Below are positions 1 to 6,934 of a DNA stretch of 9,342 nucleotides, in pieces (position 1 is the first letter of the stretch; every line of letters begins with the position of its first letter). Source of the stretch: JAAYZB01 sp035379945 (GTDB lineage: Bacteria > Bacillota_I > Bacilli_A > Izemoplasmatales > Hujiaoplasmataceae); contig DAOSWG010000022.1 of assembly GCA_035379945.1 (NCBI GenBank), positions 1-9,342 on the forward strand, in the 5' to 3' direction. Both the position numbers and the translations under genes were made by a program. A model generated the notes under the pieces. The model had not been told where the DNA came from, made no database searches, and was given only the letters and a program-made list of their open reading frames with translations.

Positions 1-110
1 TAATTGCTGTTGGACATTCCGCCCTCCAGCCGTCTTTGAATCGACACTTCGTCTTCCCGGACTCCGAAATGGTACCGGAAATAGGACTTGATTATCTCTT
101 CGTGGCTCAT
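1..110 (-). CDS. Partial kinase-like protein (choline kinase/aminoglycoside phosphotransferase fold), N-terminus only
   Basis: Only the first 36 codons are inside the window; the gene continues beyond base 1. The start is ATG at 110-108, which overlaps the TGA stop of the upstream walJ-like gene as ATGA, with a GGAGTGA ribosome site 7 bases upstream. The pair is therefore probably translationally coupled. The visible peptide begins MSHEEIIKSYF and ends with LEGGMSNSNY. The G-G-M-S-N segment preceded by a short charged stretch resembles the nucleotide-binding beta-strand turn at the N-terminus of choline/ethanolamine kinases of the LicA type and related phosphotransferases. The catalytic Brenner motif and the DxD region lie outside the window, so the substrate cannot be inferred. 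The family call rests on one short motif and is tentative. Confidence 0.5.
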   Translation of the reverse strand, partial: MSHEEIIKSYFRYHFGVREDEVSIQRRLEGGMSNSN

Positions 111-892
111 ATGCAAATCACTCCAATCGGTTCGTCTTGTTTTGCGCAAATGATTTCCAGATCTTCGGAAAAACCGTTTTTCCCTAGGATATCCCGATGT
201 GTCGTCAGGGCGCATTCCTCGGTATTGCATTCCTGGGACAGATGCGCCAAAACGATTTTTTTGGTTCTTTCTCCGATGATCGAAGCCAAAAGAAACGCCG
301 AATCCTCGTTTGACAGATGTCCTTGGTCATCCAGAATCCTTTTTTTGGTAAGCCAGGGTCTTTCGCTTTCGAGAAGCATCTCCGGTTCGTGATTGGACTC
401 GATGACGACGATGTCGGCATTTCTGATCCAATCGTATCCGGTTCTCGGATAATATCCGGTGTCGGTCATATAGACAAGCGACTTCCCGCTTTCGGTGAAA
501 CGATATCCGCAAGGTTCCAGGGCATCATGATAGGTCATGAAAGGAAGCACGGAAAAGCCGTCTAAAACGACGGGTTCAAGATAATTTAGGTAATTGACTT
601 TTCTCATGTCGAGATTGTCGGAAATCCTGATGGGAAGATTCTTGTAAGTGCCCATGGTCATATGGACCACGGAACCGTACTTTTTCTGGATCGTCAAAAG
701 ACCGGCTATATGGTCCCCGTGTTCATGCGTAAGAAAAATATGATCAATCCCGTCAAGGGTTTTATCAAGCTGCGAAAGACGGGAAGTGATCTGACGCAGG
801 GAGATTCCGGCATCGATCAGTATGTTGGTGTTTCCGATTTTGACGTAGGTGGCGTTGCCGCCGGATCCCGAAGCCAGCACATATATTTCCAA
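107..892 (-). CDS. walJ: WalJ/YycJ-like metallo-beta-lactamase-fold hydrolase
   Basis: A 261-residue cytoplasmic protein of normal length for the YycJ/WalJ family, which in Bacillus-type bacteria is linked to the WalRK cell-wall regulon and is a probable DNA-processing nuclease. The N-terminus LASGSGGNATYV is typical. Metal ligands are visible: Asp27 in LIDAG, the HEHGDH motif at 56-61 (H56, H58, D60, H61), His122-Asp123, Asp144 in YMTDTGYY, and His217 in LAHLS. The family-specific segments ESNHEPEML (165-173) and KKRILDDQGHLSN (183-195) are also present. The start is a TTG at 892-890; no in-frame ATG or GTG fits the conserved N-terminus. It has its own extended -10 promoter just upstream, so the leader is very short. 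The usual neighbours walR, walK, yycH and yycI are absent here. The next gene overlaps by ATGA. Confidence 0.88.
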   Translation of the reverse strand: MEIYVLASGSGGNATYVKIGNTNILIDAGISLRQITSRLSQLDKTLDGIDHIFLTHEHGDHIAGLLTIQKKYGSVVHMTMGTYKNLPIRISDNLDMRKVNYLNYLEPVVLDGFSVLPFMTYHDALEPCGYRFTESGKSLVYMTDTGYYPRTGYDWIRNADIVVIESNHEPEMLLESERPWLTKKRILDDQGHLSNEDSAFLLASIIGERTKKIVLAHLSQECNTEECALTTHRDILGKNGFSEDLEIICAKQDEPIGVICI

Positions 893-910
893 AATATCAC
901 ATCCAATATT

Positions 911-919
911 ATTATACCA
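911..919 (-). promoter_or_regulatory. Extended -10 promoter of the walJ-like gene
   Basis: On the minus strand the sequence reads TGGTATAAT, an exact TATAAT box (916-911) with the TGn extension. No good -35 hexamer stands at the correct distance, which fits extended -10 promoters. Transcription should begin near 904, leaving only about a dozen bases before the TTG start at 892. Confidence 0.6.
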
Positions 920-926
920 AAAAACC

Positions 927-939
927 GGTCCAAAGGACC
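927..939. repeat. Perfect inverted repeat GGTCC-AAA-GGACC upstream of the walJ promoter
   Basis: A 5-bp perfect inverted repeat with a 3-base centre, starting 8 bases upstream of the TGGTATAAT extended -10 box, in the spacer and -35 region. It could be an operator or a minor hairpin. It has no U-tract on the minus strand, so it does not look like a terminator for the upstream operon. Confidence 0.4.
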
Positions 940-980
940 AAAAAGAATATGCCGAAACGAAGAAGATTCCGTGAATAAAT

Positions 981-1003
981 AAAAAAGACGGTAAAATACC
1001 GTC
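981..1003 (-). terminator. Intrinsic terminator after the sipW-like gene
   Basis: On the minus strand the stem is GACGG (1003-999) paired with CCGTC (991-987) around a TATTTTA loop, followed immediately by six T residues. It begins 15 bases after the stop of the signal peptidase gene. It closes the export/AAA operon and separates it from walJ, which has its own promoter. Confidence 0.8.
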
Positions 1004-1018
1004 CGTCGTATTTGTCTG

Positions 1019-1699
1019 TCACTTGGCCAAAGGCCCGTTATCTTTCCGGTCTTCGTGCTCGGATTTCAGTTTTTCCAGTTCTTCCTGGATCATTTTTTCC
1101 TTATCCATGGTCGCCTGCTTCTGCTTTCCGAGCGCCACTTCTTTCGTGATATTCGCTATCTCGGATATAATAATGAGCAAAAAGACGATGATGACGCCGG
1201 CGTAGGCGACGCCAAGTTTGTTGGCAGCTACCAGTTTGTAGACATTTCCGAGGAAAGCCGATCGGCCGACGTAGAGCCCGATGATTTTATCATCGGTTAT
1301 CTCCCAACCATCCGCCCAGGAATCCGGAGAAGGGTTGTTCACTCCCTGGGTGATGTAGACCTTTTCGCCGCTTGTCGTATCAATGGCGATGATCTCATGG
1401 GTCACACAAAGCGTCACCAAAGTGCCGCCAACTCTATCTTTTGCCCAAAAGGAAATGATATCGCCTTCCTGGTAATCATGCGCTCTCGTATCGACGAAAA
1501 TGATGTCGCTCGGCATGATCACATCAACCATCGAATCGGTATCCGGTTCGATATATAAGACCGCATATTTGAAAATAGTCGGAGTTTTGCCGCTTTGAAG
1601 GGAAAGGATCGACTTGCCGATCAGAACCAAAGAAAATATGATGAGGATCAAAGGAAGGAATTGCAACAGGAAGGTTCCGATTTTTTTCTTTTTTTTCAT
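1019..1699 (-). CDS. sipW: SipW/ER-type signal peptidase I (Ser-His dyad)
   Basis: A 226-residue membrane serine protease predicted to cleave the signal peptides of exported TasA-like proteins. Layout: a lysine-rich N-terminus, a membrane segment at about 10-33, an extracytoplasmic catalytic domain, a second membrane segment at about 161-182, and a charged cytoplasmic tail (about 185-226) that looks coiled-coil. The nucleophile is Ser56 in TDSM. The second box, VTHEI, has His101 where bacterial-type enzymes have Lys, which is the SipW/archaeal/ER signature. The third box reads QGVNNPSPD (118-126), with Val where family members usually have Asp (GD.N). Start ATG at 1699, preceded by GGAGGGGTGA. 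It is the last gene of the operon, 36 bases after the TYGWF secreted protein, and is followed by a terminator. SipW cognates carry an AWF-like motif, as three proteins here do. Confidence 0.87.
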   Translation of the reverse strand: MKKKKKIGTFLLQFLPLILIIFSLVLIGKSILSLQSGKTPTIFKYAVLYIEPDTDSMVDVIMPSDIIFVDTRAHDYQEGDIISFWAKDRVGGTLVTLCVTHEIIAIDTTSGEKVYITQGVNNPSPDSWADGWEITDDKIIGLYVGRSAFLGNVYKLVAANKLGVAYAGVIIVFLLIIISEIANITKEVALGKQKQATMDKEKMIQEELEKLKSEHEDRKDNGPLAK

Positions 1700-1735
1700 G
1701 TCTTCACCCCTCCGTTCCCATGTTTTTTATTCTAA

Positions 1736-2368
1736 TCAGGCGATCGGGTATCCGGTTTCGAAATTGTAGGTCGCCAGTTCGGACCACGTGACGTTGTCGG
1801 CTTGTTTAACTTCGATCAGCACCGTCACCGCAATGGTTTGTCCATTATACTCTGTACTTGTGGAATCGCCGTCGTAATGGATGTTGGAAATCAAATCGAT
1901 CACTCCGGATTCCGCGTTTATCTCGGTCGCATAATCACCGTAATACCAGTAATCGTCGTCATATTCGTCGGGAGTCGCATCACCGTCCGTGAATAAGAAA
2001 GTGGACATAAAGATTACGGCAATGTGGTCGTCTGAATCCCCTTTGTAAACATATCCCTGTTCCGGCGTCGGCGTTCCGCCGACATCGGTTACTCTCGTAT
2101 AGGTTATTTTGATCCGTAACTGGGATGAAACTGACGATTCATTGTTTATCGAGAAATTATCAACCACCAGATCTTCTCCCGGCACGACAACGGAATTGTC
2201 ATTAAGAAAAGCTCCGGAAAGCGTGTATTCCAGATTACCGACATTGACATGGTTCGTCGTATATATGGTACCGAAAGAAAACCAGCCGTAAGTAAATCCG
2301 ACGACAACTAGAGCGGCGAAAACCATAAACAGGATGGAGGCGACTATCGCCCGGATATTTGTTTTCAT
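1736..2368 (-). CDS. SipW-type secreted protein with TYGWF motif (TasA/camelysin-like)
   Basis: A 210-residue exported protein. Residues 1-30 form a signal peptide of the SipW-dependent kind: a basic N-terminus, a hydrophobic stretch at about 8-25, then T26-Y27-G28-W29-F30, with cleavage expected around residue 28. The mature part is rich in Thr, Ser, Val, Asp and Tyr, with alternating patterns typical of beta-sandwich subunits, and has an acidic Tyr/Asp patch near 134-143 (DEYDDDYWYY). I see no sortase motif and no C-terminal membrane segment, so it is either released or polymerised. Start ATG at 2368 with GAGGAG about 9 bases upstream; this site overlaps the TGA stop of the preceding gene, so translation is probably coupled. 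The signal peptidase gene follows. The function is inferred from signal type and location; no specific activity can be assigned. Confidence 0.8.
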   Translation of the reverse strand: MKTNIRAIVASILFMVFAALVVVGFTYGWFSFGTIYTTNHVNVGNLEYTLSGAFLNDNSVVVPGEDLVVDNFSINNESSVSSQLRIKITYTRVTDVGGTPTPEQGYVYKGDSDDHIAVIFMSTFLFTDGDATPDEYDDDYWYYGDYATEINAESGVIDLISNIHYDGDSTSTEYNGQTIAVTVLIEVKQADNVTWSELATYNFETGYPIA

Positions 2369-2380
2369 AACCGACGCTCC

Positions 2381-2995
2381 TCAGGAAGACATGGCGGACT
2401 CGATGGAAAGCCGCGCGATCTGTATGCTTTGATTCAAATAGTCGTTTCCGGCATTGCCGGAAACCTGAAGGGTGAAATAGACGATTCCGATTCCGGAAAC
2501 CGGCAAAGTTATGCTGGATGCCAGATCGAACGATTGATTGGAATAATCCCCGGATGGCACATATGGCAACAAGTCCGCAATCAATTGCCCGGTTATCGTT
2601 TCGGAATTCACTGTGTTGGAACAGTTTACTAGCGTCACGTCCCGGAGTGTCTTGGTATCATCATAAGAAAAATTGGCGTCGGCGGCCTGATCGGTGAAAC
2701 CAGAAAGCGATATTCTCACATTGACGGGAACGTTTCCGGTATTGTCAAGCGAAATACGGTAATAGACGAGATCGCCGGGAACGGCGCCGTCAATCGCTAT
2801 GTTATCGGCCGGTACGTACGTCACTCCGTCCATTGAAATTTCCAGAGTGACTTCGACGTCCAAATTGACAACATCGACATCGGTTCCGTCCACATTGTTG
2901 GAATTAGAAACGGCAAACCATGCAAAAGAGGCGAAAATCAGTAAAAAAACGGACCCCATCATGGCGATAAGCGACAAGACGATGCGTTGTTTCAC
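2381..2995 (-). CDS. SipW-type secreted protein with FAWF motif (TasA/camelysin-like)
   Basis: A 204-residue exported protein when the GTG at 2995-2993 is used. An ATG 18 bases upstream (3013) would give 210 residues, but the sequence GAGGTGA at 3009-3003 lies inside that extension, 7 bases before the GTG, and makes a natural ribosome site, whereas the ATG has none. From the GTG the protein starts MKQRIVLSL, with a hydrophobic segment at about 5-22 and S23-F24-A25-W26-F27. The mature domain has a segment PGDLVYYRISLDNTGNVPVN, the type of beta-strand with D-N-T-G turn seen in TasA/camelysin and other pilin-like beta-sandwich proteins. It sits between the McrC-like gene (51 bases away) and the TYGWF protein (12 bases away). 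It is probably a minor subunit or partner of the larger subunit encoded at 7074-8012. Confidence 0.8.
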   Translation of the reverse strand: MKQRIVLSLIAMMGSVFLLIFASFAWFAVSNSNNVDGTDVDVVNLDVEVTLEISMDGVTYVPADNIAIDGAVPGDLVYYRISLDNTGNVPVNVRISLSGFTDQAADANFSYDDTKTLRDVTLVNCSNTVNSETITGQLIADLLPYVPSGDYSNQSFDLASSITLPVSGIGIVYFTLQVSGNAGNDYLNQSIQIARLSIESAMSS

Positions 2996-3046
2996 TTTAT
3001 TTTCACCTCGCATTTATTAATATTTCATATATTCAAAATGGAATTA

Positions 3047-4597
3047 TCAGGATTCGTCCGTCTGCTTCTTTTCGCGTTCCTTTCTGGCATCTTCCAGAAT
3101 CTTTCTCGCTCTTTCCAGCTGACGTTTTTTGTCTGCCTCGCTTTCGGCTTTGGCTTTTGTCTCGATGTCGTCCGACATTTTTTCCTCTTCTTCGGCCCGC
3201 TCTTTTTCCTCTTGTTCGAATTTCTTCCTGGCTTTTAGCTCATCCTGATAATTTCTCAGATTGAGCAGAGCGATCGCTTTGGTTGTGGACAGTTGGCGCA
3301 TGTCGTCGCGCTTGATTTTTTCTACTTGCCGGTAAACTTCAAGAATCTGTTCTTGCAGTCTGATCCTTTGTTCGAGATCTTTCTCTTCTTCCGGACGGAA
3401 TGAATGCCGGATGAAGTCCTCGTAAATCGCATTGGTTATCTGGCTCATTTGTTGGAAGACGATGTCGATCGATTCCGTCATGGGAATACCGGCATCTTCC
3501 AACGATTTGAACCGGGATTGGTTGGCGGAACGGACTTGATCCAGATAATACTGATTCAGGGAATTGTCCTCGAATTCATAATAACCCGGCTGGACATACT
3601 GGTCGTTCTGATCGGTTTTCTTGATCCGCGGACGTTTTATCTTGCGATATTCGTAAGGTTCGTTCTGGGCGATCACGAATTCGTCGTTCTGGTTGTTCGC
3701 AACGGTCGAATAAAGCACCATGAGCATGTTCTCGATGCCGCTCATATAGCCTTCGTCGAATTCGACATCCCGTTCGAATATATCGATATCGTAGCCGATA
3801 CGGTCGACCTGGTCCATCAGGACCCAAAGATAGTAACACTGCCGGAAGTCTTGATTTTTCATGATCAGATTGGTCTTCATGATCGGCGGGGTCACCGGCG
3901 AGAATTTCTTCATTTCCTGCATGAAATCCGACATTTTGAAGATAGTGATGTTTCTTCTTATCTTCGTCATCCGGTCGAACAGTTCCTGATTCTTCATGTC
4001 GATCTCATCTTTTTTGATGATTTCGTTAAGCCGCATCGTGATGTCGAATTCGATGGTCGATTCTTCCCATTCGACTTCGGATTTGATATTGAGATAGTTG
4101 ACGTACTCGGTATGCATTTTCTGCACGACGAGATCGTAGCGTTTCTCGATGAATGTGTACAATTTATCCACGAAAGATCTCAGAAAGCGGTTTTCGTAGG
4201 TCCCGAGGTCCGATTCGTTGAAATAGGTCAGGACTTTGCTCGGTATGACGTTTCCTTCTTCGTCGACATCCTTGATGAGATGAGTGTTCTGAGCAAGATG
4301 TTTGACTGTGTCCTGGTCGATGTGCTTTGCTCGTTCGACCGGAACGACCAGGTTTACCTTTTTCAGGATTTCCCGGGGATTCCTGGTCAGTTTATCAATA
4401 ACGGGAATCGCTCCCTCAACCGAATCCATCCATGAGTCGTCGAATATCCGGCGTTCACGACGTTCTTTTTGGTATAGGGTCGTATTCCCGCTCTTGATCA
4501 GATTCAAAAACATTCTGGCGAAATCATCTTGCTTGTTGACACCAGCGAATGTCGTGTTTATCTTCTTAAAATATTTTTTGACTTCACTGTCTTCCAT
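3047..4597 (-). CDS. DUF2357/McrC-like partner of the AAA+ ATPase, with long coiled-coil tail and no visible nuclease
   Basis: A 516-residue soluble, strongly charged protein with no signal or membrane segment. The region LGTYENRFLRSFVDKLY (131-147), preceded by a conserved-looking NP motif (73-74) and NTHLI (104-108), resembles the DUF2357/COG1700-McrC-like group that pairs with McrB-type ATPases. Residues 251-300 form a hydrophobic helical core. In the known defence members a PD-(D/E)xK nuclease follows DUF2357. Here I cannot find an ordered D...ExK set, and the C-terminus (about 403-516) is a Glu/Lys/Arg-rich coiled coil instead. Start ATG at 4597 with GGGAGGT 6 bases upstream; this site begins at the TAG stop of the AAA+ gene, giving tight coupling, usual for subunits of one complex. 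It probably binds and regulates the ATPase. The family assignment is by eye and moderate; the nuclease loss needs a profile search. Confidence 0.6.
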   Translation of the reverse strand: MEDSEVKKYFKKINTTFAGVNKQDDFARMFLNLIKSGNTTLYQKERRERRIFDDSWMDSVEGAIPVIDKLTRNPREILKKVNLVVPVERAKHIDQDTVKHLAQNTHLIKDVDEEGNVIPSKVLTYFNESDLGTYENRFLRSFVDKLYTFIEKRYDLVVQKMHTEYVNYLNIKSEVEWEESTIEFDITMRLNEIIKKDEIDMKNQELFDRMTKIRRNITIFKMSDFMQEMKKFSPVTPPIMKTNLIMKNQDFRQCYYLWVLMDQVDRIGYDIDIFERDVEFDEGYMSGIENMLMVLYSTVANNQNDEFVIAQNEPYEYRKIKRPRIKKTDQNDQYVQPGYYEFEDNSLNQYYLDQVRSANQSRFKSLEDAGIPMTESIDIVFQQMSQITNAIYEDFIRHSFRPEEEKDLEQRIRLQEQILEVYRQVEKIKRDDMRQLSTTKAIALLNLRNYQDELKARKKFEQEEKERAEEEEKMSDDIETKAKAESEADKKRQLERARKILEDARKEREKKQTDES

Positions 4598-4609
4598 CTG
4601 GGAACCTCC

Positions 4610-6253
4610 CTAGATATGTTTCTTCAGGTCTTGGATGCACTTGATGGATTCTTCGAAGCCGTTCTTTCCGAATACACGGTGGATCTGGTTGATCAGCTGA
4701 TCGAGCTCGTTTTGCAAGAATGCTAGATTCAAGGTTTCAAACTTGCGCAGGATCTTGTTGGCGAATATGTAATCAAGTCCCTTTTCTTCGGTTCCGCCGC
4801 AAGCGACGTAGACCGGAACAAATTTATGGACTTGAACCATGATCCGGTTTCCAAAAGCAATTTTGAAATTGGATTGGATATATTTGTCCAAGATTTCGAA
4901 CTTGTCAAGAAGTCCCTCGGATACCGGATATTTGTAAAATGCTTCGTCAAACAGTTCCTGCAAGTATTCGCTCGACATCCGGATCGGTTCCGTTTCCGGA
5001 GCCGGGAAGTATTCCCCTTTGGCTTCGAATTCAAGAGCGATGGCACGGTCATAGACTTTGTCGGTGATCGTGAAAGTCGAGTCGTCCTTGTTGGACGTAC
5101 CGACAAACCATACGTTGAGCGGAACAGTGATTTTACCGTTTATGAGTTTTAACGGATCGGACGATTTCGAATCGGGAACCAAATCGATCTTCCATTCGGA
5201 AGGATCGGGCATTTCCATGATTGATAGGAATTCGGCAAAATAATATTCGATACGGGCAAGGTTCATTTCATCAAGAACGATGAAATCAACGTCTTTCCTG
5301 TATGAAGCTTCGTACAAGGCTTTCAAGAATTCGGTTTCGTTGAAACGTTTGGTGAATTCATTCAGATAGCCAAGCATTTCGGAGCGGTCACGCCATGAAG
5401 GCTGGACCGAAATGATCGAAGCGTTGTTACCAAAAAACTTACCCATTGCGTATGGTAACGAAGTTTTTCCGGTTCCGGATATACCTTCAAGGATCATGAC
5501 TTTGGAAGCGGCCATGCCGGAAAAGAACTGGGCTATCATTTCACGTGTGTAGTACAGTTTGAGTTTGGAGGAAGCAAAATCGACGAATTTGTCCACAAGC
5601 TCGGACAACTGGAGATAATCTCCCTCTTCCATATAAATATGAGTATCCTTGCCGGCGTATTCCTTGTCGACCTGGATCAGTTTTACAAAACGGGACATCC
5701 CTGGCGGCAGATCGCTTTGGGATCTTTCCGGCATGATGACGGATTGCGGTGAACGGACAAGTCCGTTTCCGTTGCCGGCATATTCCATGGCCGGTTGCAT
5801 CTTCTGGCCGCGGTTTAACGGGCCTGTGATGATCTTTTCCGCCGGTTCTCCGGTGGAAGCGTTGATTCCTAATTGCGAGACTTTCATGGCCATAATCTGG
5901 TTCTTTTCGTCCATTAGGGCGATCACTTTGTCATTAAGCAAAGCGATTTCCTCGATAAGCTCGTTCTTTTCCACTTCGATTTTGCGGAAAGCGGCATATT
6001 TACGGAACCAAATGACCAATTTTATGATGATGAAAATGATAAGCGAGAAATTAAGTATCAGACTGATTATTGCCATGATCCACGATACAATCGTGAAACT
6101 TTGGGAATAATCGTATAAATCCTTGTAATACTCATAAAAATCCAGACCGATACGCTTTAGAAAATTTTCCCAGATGCCATACTGAAAGAGTTCGACGATA
6201 TTGTCCCAAATATCCTTAAAGAGTTGAATGTAATATCTGGAAAATTCGACCAT
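4610..6253 (-). CDS. Membrane-anchored McrB-like AAA+ ATPase
   Basis: A 547-residue protein. The N-terminal 50 residues are aromatic and amphipathic. A strong membrane segment spans about 55-83, followed by a coiled coil (about 90-125) and a Gly/Pro-rich linker (130-190). The AAA+ domain runs from about 215: Walker A G257-ISGTGKTS (Lys263), the McrB-type segment VQPSWRDRSEMLGYLNEF (283-300), Walker B FIVLDE (324-329) followed by MNLAR, and the sensor region GTSNKDDSTFTITDKVYDRA (385-404) with Asn388 and Arg403. This last pattern belongs to the McrB-related branch rather than to MoxR or ClpX. Start ATG at 6253 with GGAGGAG about 9 bases upstream. It is followed at 12 bases by its McrC-like partner. 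McrB proteins are normally soluble and carry DNA-recognition domains; the membrane anchor and absence of such a domain suggest a motor acting at the membrane face, possibly on exported subunits or signal peptidases. Confidence 0.82.
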   Translation of the reverse strand: MVEFSRYYIQLFKDIWDNIVELFQYGIWENFLKRIGLDFYEYYKDLYDYSQSFTIVSWIMAIISLILNFSLIIFIIIKLVIWFRKYAAFRKIEVEKNELIEEIALLNDKVIALMDEKNQIMAMKVSQLGINASTGEPAEKIITGPLNRGQKMQPAMEYAGNGNGLVRSPQSVIMPERSQSDLPPGMSRFVKLIQVDKEYAGKDTHIYMEEGDYLQLSELVDKFVDFASSKLKLYYTREMIAQFFSGMAASKVMILEGISGTGKTSLPYAMGKFFGNNASIISVQPSWRDRSEMLGYLNEFTKRFNETEFLKALYEASYRKDVDFIVLDEMNLARIEYYFAEFLSIMEMPDPSEWKIDLVPDSKSSDPLKLINGKITVPLNVWFVGTSNKDDSTFTITDKVYDRAIALEFEAKGEYFPAPETEPIRMSSEYLQELFDEAFYKYPVSEGLLDKFEILDKYIQSNFKIAFGNRIMVQVHKFVPVYVACGGTEEKGLDYIFANKILRKFETLNLAFLQNELDQLINQIHRVFGKNGFEESIKCIQDLKKHI

Positions 6254-6302
6254 ATGTCAACTCCTCCTCTCCGGAATGGCAACAGTTATGCGGAATCGGA
6301 TT

Positions 6303-6805
6303 TTATTCCTTGTCGTTCTCTCCGGGTACTTTTTTATCCGCTTTTTCCTTCTGTTCCTGTTCCAACTGGGCTCTGGCGGCAGCCAGCGCTTCTTCTTGCA
6401 TTTGCACCCGGTCATTCATTGATTTCTGGACCTGGTATTGGGAATAAACTTTGACAAAACGGAATATCTCATACACAAGGAAAGCCAAGCATGGCAGGAC
6501 GATGAACAGGAAGAATCCCGTAGACGATTTCAAGAAATCGATGAATGTCCCCATTCCTNNNNNNNNNNNNNNNNNNNNNNNNNNNNNNNNNNNNNNNNNN
6601 NNNNNNNNNNNNNNNNNNNNNNNNNNNNNNNNNNNNNNNNNNNNNNNNNNNNNNNNNNGGTCAATCCGAAGAAAGAAGTCATGTTCTCTTCTTTCTTTGA
6701 GAATAGGGCAACTACCGAATAAAAGACGACAACGACTATTAAAACCCAAAAAACGACGTTCCCGACGATTTTCCAAGCTCTTGTCCCTTTCTTTGTAACT
6801 TCCAT
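6303..6805 (-). CDS. Signal peptidase I, catalytic domain hidden by an assembly gap
   Basis: The two ends of one signal peptidase flank the N run. From ATG 6805 (GGGGAGTG ribosome site upstream), 49 codons encode MEVTKKGTRAWKIVGNV, a membrane segment (about 12-34), then SKKEENMTSFFGLT, the stretch that normally precedes the catalytic Ser-Met box. After the gap, 84 codons encode a segment leading into a second membrane helix, TGFFLFIVLPCLAFLVYEIF, and a charged, probably coiled-coil cytoplasmic tail. The order matches two-membrane-segment signal peptidases. The catalytic residues are unread, so activity and dyad type are unknown. The two parts are not in the same frame across 100 N (147 + 100 + 256 bases is not divisible by 3), so the true gap has another length, probably several hundred bases. 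It differs from the sipW-like enzyme at 1019-1699, so the locus has two peptidases. Confidence 0.75.
6559..6658. other. Assembly gap of exactly 100 N
   Basis: A round-number placeholder gap inside the signal peptidase gene. The reading frames on its two sides disagree, and the expected catalytic domain is much longer than 100 bases allow, so the length is not real. Coordinates beyond the gap are offset by an unknown amount. Confidence 0.97.
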
Positions 6806-6851
6806 TTATTTCACTCCCCAAATATAAGTCATGAGAATAACGCTAACTTAT

Positions 6852-6857
6852 ATTATA
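6852..6857 (-). promoter_or_regulatory. Candidate -10 box before the signal peptidase/AAA+ genes
   Basis: An exact TATAAT on the minus strand, 47 bases upstream of the ATG at 6805. The -35 position (6880-6875) reads TGTATT, a poor match, so the promoter would be weak or activator-dependent. The inverted repeat 6881-6902 ends directly upstream of that -35. Confidence 0.4.
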
Positions 6858-6880
6858 ACGTAAAAATTTGGAATAATACA

Positions 6881-6902
6881 GGACATTTTTCATAATATGT
6901 CC
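6881..6902. repeat. Inverted repeat GGACAT-N10-ATGTCC, possible operator
   Basis: A perfect 6-bp dyad with a 10-base AT-rich centre in the spacer between the fibre-subunit gene and the signal peptidase gene. It adjoins the -35 position of the 6852-6857 promoter candidate and lies downstream of the 6935-6963 candidate. Either an operator or a leader hairpin is possible. Confidence 0.35.
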
Positions 6903-6934
6903 GAGAAAAAGCCTTAAATCGGGTTCTTTTTATA

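Noticed and set aside
662..982. Plus-strand open frame opposite the walJ 5' region
   Set aside because: Antisense shadow; it crosses the walJ promoter and start and shows no recognisable motif.
3404..4435. A 343-codon open frame on the plus strand
   Set aside because: It lies fully antisense to the DUF2357-like gene, has no ribosome site, and its composition (His, Phe, Asp, Ile-rich) is what the complement of that gene produces.
3047..6253. Type IV (McrBC) restriction system
   Set aside because: The ATPase has a membrane anchor and no DNA-recognition domain, its partner has no visible nuclease motif, and both are surrounded by export genes. Kept only as an evolutionary relationship.
6303..6821. 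A single open frame beginning MGSEINGSYKER and crossing the N run
   Set aside because: The part before the gap is a wrong frame. The frame starting at 6805 gives a clear signal peptidase N-terminus with a good ribosome site; the apparent continuity is created by the arbitrary 100-N length.
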